The translations under genes were made by a program, and so were the position numbers. Source: Helicobacteraceae bacterium (GTDB lineage: Bacteria; Campylobacterota; Campylobacteria; Campylobacterales; Helicobacteraceae). From it: a stretch of DNA of 64,000 nucleotides. This document shows, one piece after another, positions 7,487 to 16,408 of the stretch. The notes under the pieces are model-generated. The model worked only from the letters and a program-made list of their open reading frames with translations, searched no databases and was not told the DNA's origin. The DNA lies in NCBI GenBank assembly GCA_900766555.1, contig CAAFVR010000023.1, forward strand, positions 1 through 64,000, written 5' to 3'. The first letter of the stretch is position 1. Every line of letters starts with the position of its first letter.

Positions 7487-9625
7487 TTATAGATTTGCAT
7501 TTATTAAAAGTCTAAATTCAAGCCACATTTTCCGAAAATGCACTTCCAAAACTTCAATCCCCATTTTATAAAAAATTAAAATATTATCCCCCTCCAAATG
7601 CAGCGCACAAAGCAGCAATGTCTGCATCAAATGCAAAAAACTTCCCTCAAATAACAGCCCAATTTCTGGCTTTTGCCTACTTTTTTGCAACATCAAAGAT
7701 ATAGCGCAATCAATCAATATAAATAATTCATATTTTGTTAGCGCATCTCTCTTTGGCAGGGCTCCTTCTGCCTGATCCGTTATGGCTAGATCCGTTCTGG
7801 TAAAAAACTTTTGGGTTAGATCCGCTTGGGTGGCATTAAAATCGCGCAAAAGTTCATAAATTCCGACAAAATTTGCATTTTTTTGCAAAAAGTTAAAAAT
7901 ATGTGAAATAAAATTATCTTCAAGCAAATTATTTTTATCAATCAAAATAGCCTTAGTTTTTGCCTCTTTTAGCTTCTCTTTTAGTTGCGTTTTGTCTATT
8001 TTAATTTTAAATAAATGGCTCTCCAAGTCCGCTGGCTTGATCGCAATTGCGCCGCTAAGCTGAGCTCCAAAAGAGATATTAAAAATATTTGAGTTGTTAT
8101 TAATTTTTTTATGCGCATTTAATAGCAATTCCAAATTCTTTTTGCTAAGCAAAAAAAGCGAATCTAAAAAAATTTCATATTTATTAATTCCAAGTATTTT
8201 TTTGACAAAAGCCTCATCGGCTTTTTCATTAAAATTTGGCTTCATTTTAAGCGAATTTTGCGGAATATTTGTGCCTTCTTTACCATAAAATGATCCGCTA
8301 GCATGTTTTGAAAGTCCCAAAATATAGCCGCAATCAAGCCCGGCAATAATGACATTTGGACTCAAAAGTAGCGCCAAAGATAGCCCAGCATTTCCCACAA
8401 ATGGGCTGCTTAGTACAAGTTCGCGCGCTTTAAAAAGATAGCTACTAGCACTTCCGCCCCTTATAAAAATGCAAGCTTTGTCGCTAAGTGACAAAACGTT
8501 TGGATCTACCATATTTGCACAAATTAGCTCCACATTTTGGAGATTCTGCTTTTTTAAAATATCGCTCAAATAATCTGTGCGCTCAATTTCTATATGAAAA
8601 TCTGGCGTAATCTCATGTTTTTGCAGCACGCCAAGCGCGGTTCCGCATGATAATATCAGCATTTTATTGGCATTATTTTTGATAAATGGTATTAGATAAT
8701 CAAGACTTGGGCCATTTCCAACCACGCAAATATAAGGCGCTTGGCTTACATTTTTTGCGCCAAAAACAGGCAATTTTTGCGGATTAAATATTGTATTTTT
8801 AGTATTTTTGGCATTTGACAGCGAATTTATAAGTCCAATTTTTTCATCCTCAAAGCTCCCCCAACCGCGCTTATTGGTATTAAAATCGCTCAAAAATCTA
8901 TTTTTTGCACTGTCTAGTTCTTTTGAGTTGTACATTTGCAAGATCTGAAGTAGAAAATTCGAGCTCACTTTGCGATTTTCAAAGAAATTTATGCGATTGG
9001 CATTAATATTTTTTACAAAAATAAAGCAATTTTGCTTTGTTGTGGCTTTAAAAAGTCTTTCAAAATCTATGAAATGTGCAGATATTTTGAATAAATCTTC
9101 GCTCTCTTCAAATAAAAAAAAGCTATGAAAATGCGCGCCTTTATCAAGCATAAATTGCAAAAATGCGCCCCCCAAAATGCCAAAAATTGCAACATTTGGA
9201 TAGAAATTTGCCGGGATTTTATAGCTTGTACTACCGCCTAATGTTTTTGCAAGATGTATTAACTCATTATTGGCAGATCCAGTAATTTCAAGCTTTTTAG
9301 TATCCATAAAATTTAGCAAAACATCATTTTTCAGCACTTCCCAACGAGGATTATTTAGCGCATTTTGCGCTATCTCATATTGCGTTTGCAAAAATGTATA
9401 TTTGCCATCAATTTTGGGATAAATCAGCTGCTTATTTTGCGCGATATTTATGCCAAATTCATTAATCACAAGCTCAAAAGCCCCATTATTTTTGGCCAAT
9501 AAATTATGCAATAGTGGCGCTTTGGCTTTAAAAAATGCCATATTTTTATCAAAAATTTGATCTAAAAAATGCTTAATTTTAATTGGATCAATCAGATCTG
9601 AGTTAAGCGCCTTTAAAAGACTCAT
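7487..9625 (-). CDS. Motility-associated factor glycosyltransferase (Maf)
   Basis: Maf proteins attach nonulosonic acids (pseudaminic or legionaminic type) to flagellin in Helicobacter and Campylobacter. The 712-aa protein has the central MAF_flag10/DUF115 Rossmann-like domain at about residues 300-480, seen as YICVVGNGPSLDYLIP, LILSCGTALGVL, PDFHIEIERTD and NVIIAGLDCGY. The flanking N- and C-terminal regions are typical of the long Maf form. It sits between deoB (ATGA overlap) and motA. The motility neighbourhood fits a role in making assembled flagella; the exact sugar is not deducible. Confidence 0.9.
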   Translation of the reverse strand: MSLLKALNSDLIDPIKIKHFLDQIFDKNMAFFKAKAPLLHNLLAKNNGAFELVINEFGINIAQNKQLIYPKIDGKYTFLQTQYEIAQNALNNPRWEVLKNDVLLNFMDTKKLEITGSANNELIHLAKTLGGSTSYKIPANFYPNVAIFGILGGAFLQFMLDKGAHFHSFFLFEESEDLFKISAHFIDFERLFKATTKQNCFIFVKNINANRINFFENRKVSSNFLLQILQMYNSKELDSAKNRFLSDFNTNKRGWGSFEDEKIGLINSLSNAKNTKNTIFNPQKLPVFGAKNVSQAPYICVVGNGPSLDYLIPFIKNNANKMLILSCGTALGVLQKHEITPDFHIEIERTDYLSDILKKQNLQNVELICANMVDPNVLSLSDKACIFIRGGSASSYLFKARELVLSSPFVGNAGLSLALLLSPNVIIAGLDCGYILGLSKHASGSFYGKEGTNIPQNSLKMKPNFNEKADEAFVKKILGINKYEIFLDSLFLLSKKNLELLLNAHKKINNNSNIFNISFGAQLSGAIAIKPADLESHLFKIKIDKTQLKEKLKEAKTKAILIDKNNLLEDNFISHIFNFLQKNANFVGIYELLRDFNATQADLTQKFFTRTDLAITDQAEGALPKRDALTKYELFILIDCAISLMLQKSRQKPEIGLLFEGSFLHLMQTLLLCALHLEGDNILIFYKMGIEVLEVHFRKMWLEFRLLINANL

Positions 9626-10782
9626 TTAAAAAGATCTAAAAAGCGCTTGGGTTCATAAAAATTTGTATAAATTATGCGTGAGACATCGCTAAATTCGCTA
9701 AATTCATGCAAATATCCGCCCTCTTTATTTTGAAAGCTTGGACTAAAACAAAGCAATGGCACATCTTCTCGCGTATGATCACTCCCCTTAAAAGTGGGAT
9801 CATTGCCGTGATCTGCGGTAATTAATAGCAAATCATCTTCTCTAATTTGGGGCAAAAAATCTCCTAGGAAATTATCAAATTCGAGTATCGCGCGCTCATA
9901 GCCTGCCCTATCGCGCCTATGGCCGAAAAGTTCATCAAAATCGATGTAATTTATAAAGCATAGTCCGTTAAAATCACGCTTCAAAAGATCTAACGTTTTT
10001 TTAAAACCATCTTGATTGCCATAAGTTTTAATTTTTTCTGAAATGCCAGAATTTGCAAAAATATCAGCAATTTTGCCAACAGCGATAACGCAAAAATCGC
10101 GCTCTAAATCATTTAATAAATTGTGCGGCGGAGTTAGCGCAAAATCACGCCGATTTTTAGTGCGCATAAATTTTGGGCCATTGTCTTTGTTGTCTACAAA
10201 AGGTCTTGCGATTATGCGCCCTAAGATACTGCTGCCTTCTTTTGTGATATCTCGTACACTTTGACAGATCCGATATAGCTCTTCAAGCGGGGCTATATCT
10301 TCATGCGCGGCGATTTGGAGCACGGGATCTGCGGAAGTATAAAGGATCAAATCGCCACTTTTTTTATGAAGTTCGCCTAATTCTTCGATAATTTGCGTGC
10401 CTGAAGCTACGCGATTACCGATTATTCCGCGCTTTGAGATCTTTTTTATTTGATCAATCAGATCTAGCGGAAAGCCATTTGGAAATGTTTTAAAGGCCTC
10501 TTTCATAACCATGCCCATGAGCTCCCAATGCCCAGTCATAGAATCTTTGCCATTTGATTTTTCAGATAGCTTGCTATAAAAGCCCTGTGGAGAGGGATGC
10601 GCGCTTATATTTGGTATATCAATAAGGTTAAAAAGGCCTAGTTTTTGCAAATTTGGGAAAGAATTTTTACTATTTTGCAATGTGTGCAAAAGCGTATTTG
10701 AACCCGCATCTCCAAAATTATGCGCATCCTCGCTAGATCCGATCCCTAGCGAATCGCAAACCATTAAAAAGATCCGCTTCAT
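9622..10782 (-). CDS. deoB: Phosphopentomutase DeoB
   Basis: DeoB interconverts ribose/deoxyribose 1-phosphate and 5-phosphate in nucleoside salvage. The 386-aa protein is an alkaline-phosphatase-superfamily enzyme. The metal site DSLGIGSSEDA lies at the N-terminus, the phosphorylated Thr is in DSMTGHWE, and the C-terminal metal ligands are in TADHGNDPTFKGSDHTRED. Together with the purine nucleoside phosphorylase deoD upstream it forms a nucleoside catabolic unit, with the MFS carrier between them a likely nucleoside importer. The start overlaps the MFS stop by ATGA. Confidence 0.96.
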   Translation of the reverse strand: MKRIFLMVCDSLGIGSSEDAHNFGDAGSNTLLHTLQNSKNSFPNLQKLGLFNLIDIPNISAHPSPQGFYSKLSEKSNGKDSMTGHWELMGMVMKEAFKTFPNGFPLDLIDQIKKISKRGIIGNRVASGTQIIEELGELHKKSGDLILYTSADPVLQIAAHEDIAPLEELYRICQSVRDITKEGSSILGRIIARPFVDNKDNGPKFMRTKNRRDFALTPPHNLLNDLERDFCVIAVGKIADIFANSGISEKIKTYGNQDGFKKTLDLLKRDFNGLCFINYIDFDELFGHRRDRAGYERAILEFDNFLGDFLPQIREDDLLLITADHGNDPTFKGSDHTREDVPLLCFSPSFQNKEGGYLHEFSEFSDVSRIIYTNFYEPKRFLDLFK

Positions 10783-12146
10783 TTGGCCCTCGATGCATTT
10801 TTTGTTATGCCCTCAAATATTAGAAATAAAATTAATCCAAGCGTCCCAAAGCCCCCAAGCAACAATAAAATTGAGTCATAATGCCCAGATAGCGTATTTT
10901 CATAAAAGTTGCCAAAGAAATTTAAATCTCTATCAATTAGCGAGGCTGTGATGGCTATGCCAATTGAGATTGAAATATTTATCATGAGATTATAAAGGCC
11001 GATTGATACGCCTACGAAATCAGATCTGACATCGCGGATGGCTTCATTAAGTAACGGCGCATAAAATGCCGCATAACTTCCCGCAAAAAATATGACTGAG
11101 ATTACAAAAATAGCCTTGCTAGATCCGATAAAAAATGCCGGTATAGAAAGCGCTAAAGCAATGGCTATAAAAGATAATACGATCACAGTTTTTGAGCTCA
11201 AAAATCTAGCGATAAAGCCCGAAAATGCGCCAATTATTACCGCGCCAATATAGCCTGGAGTCAAAAGTAGCGATGTTTTGTCAAAACTTATGCCATAGAC
11301 TTTATCCATCGAAAATGGGAAAATAAAGGCCACATAACCTAGCTGAATGCTATACATTACAAAAACTATGATCAAAAAGAGCACAAATCGCTTATTTTTA
11401 AAAAAGCTAGGATCTACTAGTGGCTCTTTTGCGGATCTGATATGCCATGCAAAAAAAGCTATCAAAATAATTGCTGGTATTAAAAAATAAGCATTATTTG
11501 TGATGGCCAAAAGTATTAATGTTGTAATAGAACTTATTAAAATGAGCCCTAAGATATCGACTTTAGCGCGGCTTGGCGTTTCTTTGGGTAGATATTTATA
11601 TAAAAATGGGAGAGTCAAAATAACAATTAAGCTAATTAAAAACATATCCCTCCAATGCAAAAATGTCGAGATATAACCACCACTCAAAATGCCAATAATT
11701 AGCGACAAACTAAACATCGAAGTGGAAAGTCCAAAATAGAATTTGCGCTTATTTTTTAGTGCATATTTTGCGACATAAACCACATATAGCGTCTCAGCCG
11801 CCGCAAGTCCCGCTGTTTGTATCACTCTGCCAGCTAGAACCGCATAGAAATTGCTATGAAATACATATCCAATGACAGATCCGATACATATAAAATATAT
11901 ACCCCAAATAAATAATTTTCTAGTACTAAAGCTATCTGCTAGCGAGCTATAAAGTACTGCGCCAACGCCAATAATTAGCCCAGCTAGCGTGGCTTGATAG
12001 CTGACTAAGCTTGCGCTTATGTCAAAATCTTTAGCGATTTGCACGCTCATAATTTTAAAGGCATTATCAATAACTAAACAAAAAACAAATAAAAATAACA
12101 GGACGGGGATTGACTTCGTAGCAAGGGAATTGCCGGAATTGCTCAT
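10779..12146 (-). CDS. MFS transporter, possibly nucleoside uptake
   Basis: This is a 455-aa integral membrane protein of the major facilitator superfamily, probably with 12-14 helices. The loop 2-3 motif is LADSFSTRKLF, and an Arg-containing motif RVIQTAGLAAAE lies in helix 4. The general shape resembles the DHA2/TetK-like branch. It lies between deoD and deoB, overlapping deoB by ATGA, so transport of nucleosides or bases is a reasonable inference. Drug export is the alternative suggested by family resemblance. Confidence 0.8.
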   Translation of the reverse strand: MSNSGNSLATKSIPVLLFLFVFCLVIDNAFKIMSVQIAKDFDISASLVSYQATLAGLIIGVGAVLYSSLADSFSTRKLFIWGIYFICIGSVIGYVFHSNFYAVLAGRVIQTAGLAAAETLYVVYVAKYALKNKRKFYFGLSTSMFSLSLIIGILSGGYISTFLHWRDMFLISLIVILTLPFLYKYLPKETPSRAKVDILGLILISSITTLILLAITNNAYFLIPAIILIAFFAWHIRSAKEPLVDPSFFKNKRFVLFLIIVFVMYSIQLGYVAFIFPFSMDKVYGISFDKTSLLLTPGYIGAVIIGAFSGFIARFLSSKTVIVLSFIAIALALSIPAFFIGSSKAIFVISVIFFAGSYAAFYAPLLNEAIRDVRSDFVGVSIGLYNLMINISISIGIAITASLIDRDLNFFGNFYENTLSGHYDSILLLLGGFGTLGLILFLIFEGITKNASRAK

Positions 12147-12155
12147 TTTGTGCCT

Positions 12156-12866
12156 TTATGCGAGATTTAGTGCTAGCTCCAACATTTGAGTGAATTTATC
12201 TTCTCTATCTTTTGCGGATATCTCGCGTTTTGTGACCAAGCTATCGCTAATTGTAGCCATAGAGAGTGCGCGCACATTCATATCGGATCTATTGGCTAGG
12301 GCTGCTTGCAAATACAAGCTTGCAGCCTCCATTTCAACGGCCAATACGCCCAAGTCGCCCCATTTTTTTGCAAACATTGGATCATTTCCATAAAAGACAT
12401 CGCTTGTAAAAATGCTGCCAACATGATGTTTTAAATTACGTTCTTTTGCCAAATTAACTGCGCGTTGCAATAGCTCAAAATCCGCCCCTAGGGCTATATT
12501 TTTGACGCCTAATGTTTTTGGCATGTTTGAATCTGTTAGTGCATTTTGAGCAAATACTATGTCATATATTTCTACATTTTCGCGCAAAGCTCCGGCACTT
12601 CCTACGCGCACAAGCGTCTTGGCTCCAAAAACATGGATTAGTTCATGCGCATAAATTGCCATGCTAGGCATACCCATGCCATGACTCATAACTGTTATAT
12701 CTTTGCCATTGTAAGATCCGCTAAAACCTAGCATATTTCGCGTTTGATTAACTAATTTTATATTGGATAAAAATGTCTTAGCTATGAATTCAGCGCGCCT
12801 TGGGTCACCTGGCATTATTACAAATGGATGGATGGGACTTAGCCCGTCGATATGAGGTGTTTTCAT
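12156..12866 (-). CDS. deoD: Purine nucleoside phosphorylase DeoD
   Basis: DeoD phosphorolyses purine nucleosides to base and pentose 1-phosphate, feeding deoB. The trimeric/hexameric PNP family start KTPHID...VIMPGDPRRAEFIA is clear, as are GHGMGMPS-type residues (SHGMGMPSMAIYAHEL), RVGSAGAL and the late VEMEAASLY. A longer frame opens at 12,884. However, the ATG at 12,866 is preceded by AAAGG six bases away and gives the family N-terminus MKTPHI, so it is preferred (236 aa). The MFS gene follows after 9 nt. Confidence 0.94.
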   Translation of the reverse strand: MKTPHIDGLSPIHPFVIMPGDPRRAEFIAKTFLSNIKLVNQTRNMLGFSGSYNGKDITVMSHGMGMPSMAIYAHELIHVFGAKTLVRVGSAGALRENVEIYDIVFAQNALTDSNMPKTLGVKNIALGADFELLQRAVNLAKERNLKHHVGSIFTSDVFYGNDPMFAKKWGDLGVLAVEMEAASLYLQAALANRSDMNVRALSMATISDSLVTKREISAKDREDKFTQMLELALNLA

Positions 12867-12900
12867 ATTTGGCCTTTGTGACATTTTAGCATGTTCACGC

Positions 12901-14439
12901 TCAATGCGCTACAGCACCGCTTGCGCCAAGCCCAGTTTGAGCGCGGAAATCTTGAGCCAAGAAACCTTCTTTATCTTTTTTGGCTCGTTTTGAATTATCA
13001 AACTTAGAAAATAAGTAGATAAAAATAAATGTCACAGGCATACTAAATAGCGCTGGATGTTTATATGGGAATATCGCACTTTCAAAGCCAAAGACGCTAA
13101 CCCAAATGCTAGGGCTCAAAATCATAAGCGCTAACACAACGATAAGTCCAATCGCACCACCAATTACAGCGCCTCTTGTTGTTAAATTTTTCCAATAAAT
13201 GCTTAGCAAAATGATTGGGAAATTCACACTAGCTGCAATTGCAAAGGCAAGCCCGGTTGTAAAAGCCACATTTTGACCCTTAAAAGCAATGCCCAAAATA
13301 ATAGCTAGGATGCCGATTAAAAGCGTGGCTGTTTTAGTCACTCTTATTTCTGTTTTTGGTTCTATTTTGTTGTCTTTTATTACATTTACATATAAATCAT
13401 GCGCTAGCATGGATGCGCCAGATATCGCAAGTCCAGCCACAACAGCCAAAATCGTAGCAAAGGCCACCGCGGAAATAAAGCCCAAAAGTAAATTCCCGCC
13501 CAATACTTTTGATAAAAGTACAGCTTCCATATTTGGCGGCACTATGAATTTACCATTTACTATAAATTCTGGATTGCCAAGCAAAAAGACGATCGCACCA
13601 AAGCCGATAACAAATGTTAGGATGTAAAAATATCCGATAAGTCCAGTTGCTACAAAAATACTTTTTCTAGCTTCTTTGGCATCTTTCACTGTGAAAAATC
13701 TCATCAAAATATGCGGCAAGCCCGCTGTACCAAACATTAGCGCAAGGCCAAGCGAGATAGCTGAGATCGGATCTGGCAAGAATGCCCCAGGGCTCATGAT
13801 GCCGATACCTTTTGGGTGATTTACCACTGCGCGATCAAAATATTCACTAAAGTTGAATCCGGTTTTAAAAAGCAAGATTATGACCATTAGCGTTGCGCCG
13901 CCCAAAAGAAGGGCTGCTTTTATGATCTGAACCCAAGTTGTAGCGTGCATGCCGCCAAAAAGCACATAAATTATCATCAAGATTCCGACCACGATTACAG
14001 CCACATTGTAATCTAGCCCAAAAAGCACTTGTATCAATCCGCCAGCGCCAACCATTTGCCCGATCAAATAAAACACGACTACAGAAAGGCCAGAAATAGC
14101 TGAGATAACGCGAATTGGCTTTTGACTTAAACGATAAGCAATAATGTCTGAAAATGTGTATTTACCTAGATTTCTAAATTTTTCTGCTATTAAAAATAGC
14201 ACTATTGGCCAGCCTACAAAAAAGCCCACAGAATATATCAATCCATCAAATCCATTTGCAAAAACAAGCCCAACAATGCCCAAAAAGCTTGCTGCGCTCA
14301 TATAATCGCCGCTCATCGCAAAGCCATTTTGCACGCCGGTGATATTTCCCCCAGCGGTATAAAAAGATGATGCAGATCTAGTCTTTTTGCTCGAATAATA
14401 TGTCACATAAAGTGTAAGTCCTACAAAAATAATAAACAT
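12901..14439 (-). CDS. actP: Cation/acetate symporter ActP, body after an in-frame stop
   Basis: This is a sodium:solute symporter family protein of the acetate permease type. The 512 residues from the ATG at 14,439 contain most of helix 1 ([15 protein letters not shown]), then [23 protein letters not shown] and [18 protein letters not shown], ending with a cytoplasmic tail. The natural family product also has a cleaved N-terminal leader. That leader is present in the same frame upstream (14,482-14,538) but is separated by TAA at 14,479-14,481. Either translation re-initiates at 14,439, giving a nearly complete carrier, or the gene is a recent pseudogene. DUF485 lies upstream, as in the E. 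coli yjcH-actP pair. Confidence 0.85.
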   Translation of the reverse strand: MFIIFVGLTLYVTYYSSKKTRSASSFYTAGGNITGVQNGFAMSGDYMSAASFLGIVGLVFANGFDGLIYSVGFFVGWPIVLFLIAEKFRNLGKYTFSDIIAYRLSQKPIRVISAISGLSVVVFYLIGQMVGAGGLIQVLFGLDYNVAVIVVGILMIIYVLFGGMHATTWVQIIKAALLLGGATLMVIILLFKTGFNFSEYFDRAVVNHPKGIGIMSPGAFLPDPISAISLGLALMFGTAGLPHILMRFFTVKDAKEARKSIFVATGLIGYFYILTFVIGFGAIVFLLGNPEFIVNGKFIVPPNMEAVLLSKVLGGNLLLGFISAVAFATILAVVAGLAISGASMLAHDLYVNVIKDNKIEPKTEIRVTKTATLLIGILAIILGIAFKGQNVAFTTGLAFAIAASVNFPIILLSIYWKNLTTRGAVIGGAIGLIVVLALMILSPSIWVSVFGFESAIFPYKHPALFSMPVTFIFIYLFSKFDNSKRAKKDKEGFLAQDFRAQTGLGASGAVAH

Positions 14440-14478
14440 TATTATGGCTATGTAATTTACGCCGGATTTGCCGCTAAC

Positions 14479-14538
14479 TTATATGTCAGCAGCGCTTAGG
14501 CTTGTGAAAAATGCTAAAAGCATTAAGGCAAATCTCAT
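14479..14538 (-). other. Detached ActP leader peptide with in-frame TAA
   Basis: The ATG at 14,538 overlaps the DUF485 stop (ATGA). It encodes a 19-residue signal-like peptide (MRFALMLLAFFTSLSAADI) before TAA at 14,479-14,481. Without that stop the frame continues as [13 protein letters not shown] into helix 1 of ActP, matching the family leader-helix layout. A single base change (for example CAA, AAA or GAA to TAA) explains it. Confidence 0.8.
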
Positions 14539-14927
14539 TTTGCATCCTTTTGTTTTGCTTGTTTTGTTGTGCTTGGTACTTCAGCGCCAATAACGCAGCC
14601 ATGTTCTTTGCAATGATCCAAAATACCGCATTCTTCAAATTCCGCTATGCAGGCATTTTGCTGTTCGTCGAAATTTTTGTTCGCATAAAAAGTGTAGATC
14701 CCACATAGGATAAAGCCAATTATAATTGTGCCAATGCCTAGCACGATACCAATGGTAATTGAGCTATCAAAAATTCTAGATCCAAGCCATGATGGGAAAA
14801 ATCCGATCCCAATAACCAAAAAGTAATAAACGATAAACATTATGATCATTAGAAGAAGTGATATTTTGTTACGTCTGGTAACAAAATCTAAAAATGTACG
14901 CCTAGCTATATCCTGTTTATTTTTCAT
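14535..14927 (-). CDS. DUF485 membrane protein (YjcH-like)
   Basis: This is a 130-aa inner-membrane protein with two strong helices (ISLLLMIIMFIVYYFLVIGIG and ITIGIVLGIGTIIIGFILCGIYTFYA), which is the DUF485 layout. DUF485 genes usually precede actP and are co-transcribed with it. Here the C-terminal tail is longer than usual and Cys/His-containing (CGILDHCKEHGC, about residues 99-110), which might bind metal. A GAGG site sits five bases ahead of the ATG. This is the first gene of the long minus-strand directon; rnpB diverges from it. Confidence 0.85.
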   Translation of the reverse strand: MKNKQDIARRTFLDFVTRRNKISLLLMIIMFIVYYFLVIGIGFFPSWLGSRIFDSSITIGIVLGIGTIIIGFILCGIYTFYANKNFDEQQNACIAEFEECGILDHCKEHGCVIGAEVPSTTKQAKQKDAK

Positions 14928-15049
14928 AAAAACCTCGCTCTTTTAGAAAATATACACAAAATCAAAATCAGATAGGATTTTTTTACACATTTGCTGTTAT
15001 TAACAGGATGTAATGTTACAAAATGATACTTTTTAAAATACGTTTGTTT

Positions 15050-15058
15050 TGCTAGAAT
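15050..15058 (+). promoter_or_regulatory. Extended -10 promoter of rnpB
   Basis: TTGCTAGAAT contains an extended -10 (TG-C-TAGAAT), with the RNA 5' end expected about 6 nt later at 15,064. T-rich DNA upstream fits epsilonproteobacterial sigma-70 promoters. The same TGCTAGAAT occurs ahead of ridA. Confidence 0.6.
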
Positions 15059-15063
15059 TTTGC

Positions 15064-15382
15064 GGGCATAGCTGGTGGCTGCTTAATTAAGAGGAAAGTC
15101 CGAGCTACAAAGACAGGATTCCATTTAACAAATGGCTGGAGCAATCCAAGAGATAGTGCAACAGAAAATAACCGCCCCTCAAAAAGAATAAAACGGGGGT
15201 AAGGGTGAAAAAGTCGGGGTAAGAGCCCACTGCGGCTAAAGCAATTTAGCGCGCGTGCAAACCTAATCCGTAGCAAAAAGAGCATGGTTACGTCTTATTC
15301 AAAGCTCTTTGCAAGAATCTGCCCGTAAGGTCAGATCTAGATAAATAGCTACCAAATACAGAACTCGGCTTATGCTATGCCC
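15064..15382 (+). ncRNA. rnpB: RNase P RNA (M1 RNA, type A)
   Basis: This is the catalytic RNA of RNase P, which trims tRNA 5' leaders. The conserved blocks appear in order: GAGGAAAGTCCGAGCT near the start, CAACAGAAAATAACCGC, GGTAAGGGTGAAAAAGTC, GTAAGAGCCCAC and, at the 3' end, AGATAAATAGCTACC then ACAGAACTCGGCTTA. The P1 helix can be drawn directly: GGGCATAGC at 15,064-15,072 pairs with GCTATGCCC at 15,374-15,382. This sets the ends at about 319 nt. rsmH begins 39 nt later. Confidence 0.96.
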
Positions 15383-15421
15383 AAAACCAAAATCAAAATT
15401 CAACTTATATTAAAATACCCC

Positions 15422-16408
15422 ATGCATATATCAATAATGACTAATGAAATTACAGATCTTTTTAAAGATTCAAGCGGCCTATTAATTGATTGCACAATCG
15501 GATTTGGCGGGCATTCAAGCGCAATTTTAAAGGCCAATAAAAATATAAAGATAATTGCTATTGATCGTGACAAAGAAGCACTTGCTTTTTGCCAAAATAA
15601 ATTTAGCATCTTTCAAAATAAGATTTTTGAGGCGCTAGATCCGATTGAAATAAAAAATTTCATGCAAAGTAATGAGAGAGTTTTGCTAATTTCTATGAAT
15701 TTTGGAGGCTTTGCTAAAGCTTTAGGAAATATTCTTACTGATTTTAGAGATGGCGCATTTTGCGGTATTTTAGCGGATCTAGGCATTAGTTCATTTCAAA
15801 TTGATTTTGAACATCGGGGCTTTTCTTTCAAGGGAAATACGCTTGATATGCGCATGGATGTGACGCAACATTTGAGTGCCGCAAAAATATTGCAAACATA
15901 TAATGAAATGGAGCTAGAGCGCATTTTTCGAGAATTTGGCGAATTAAATGAGGCCAAAAAAATTGCAAAAACAATAATTAATATGCGCGATAAAGTAGAT
16001 ATCAAAAATGCACAAAATTTCAATAATGCCATCAAATCTTGCTCAAATTTTGCAAAAATACTGCCTTTGTGTTACCAAGCGTTACGCATCGAAGTAAATA
16101 ATGAGCTAGGCGAGCTAAAAATGCTGCTAGATTTCATAGAAAATGCGACATCTAAACCTGCTTTTAAGGGAGCAAAAGTAGCGATATTAAGCTTTCATTC
16201 CTTAGAAGATAGACTTGTTAAAAATGCTTTTAAAAATTTGACGAAATCTTGCATCTGTGATGAGCGCGCACTAAAATGCGCTTGCGGCAATAATAATGCA
16301 AAGCTAAAATTACTAACTAAAAAGCCGCTAATTGCGCAAAAAGATGAGCTAGATATAAATCCAAGGGCAAATTGCGCAAAATTACGCATGGCAGAATTCA
16401 TAATCTAG
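15422..16408 (+). CDS. rsmH: 16S rRNA (cytosine-1402-N4)-methyltransferase RsmH
   Basis: RsmH (MraW) methylates C1402 in the ribosomal P site. The 328-aa product has the SAM-binding DCTIGFGGHSSAIL, then AIDRDKEAL, the family motifs ILADLGISSFQID and FSFKGNTLDMRMD, and the C-terminal SFHSLEDRLVKNAF. A longer frame starts at 15,377 but overlaps the 3' end of rnpB; the ATG at 15,422 avoids that and suits the family start. The C-terminal region includes a CxCxxxxxxCxC-like cluster (CICDERALKCAC). The stop overlaps the convergent GT6 gene stop in a shared CTAG at 16,405-16,408. Confidence 0.95.
   Translation: MHISIMTNEITDLFKDSSGLLIDCTIGFGGHSSAILKANKNIKIIAIDRDKEALAFCQNKFSIFQNKIFEALDPIEIKNFMQSNERVLLISMNFGGFAKALGNILTDFRDGAFCGILADLGISSFQIDFEHRGFSFKGNTLDMRMDVTQHLSAAKILQTYNEMELERIFREFGELNEAKKIAKTIINMRDKVDIKNAQNFNNAIKSCSNFAKILPLCYQALRIEVNNELGELKMLLDFIENATSKPAFKGAKVAILSFHSLEDRLVKNAFKNLTKSCICDERALKCACGNNNAKLKLLTKKPLIAQKDELDINPRANCAKLRMAEFII

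Noticed and set aside
15052..15285. A 77-codon frame on the minus strand
   Set aside because: It lies wholly opposite RNase P RNA and shows no protein family character.
15377..15421. Longer rsmH start
   Set aside because: It would begin inside the 3' strand of the RNase P P1 helix; the ATG at 15,422 fits the family length.
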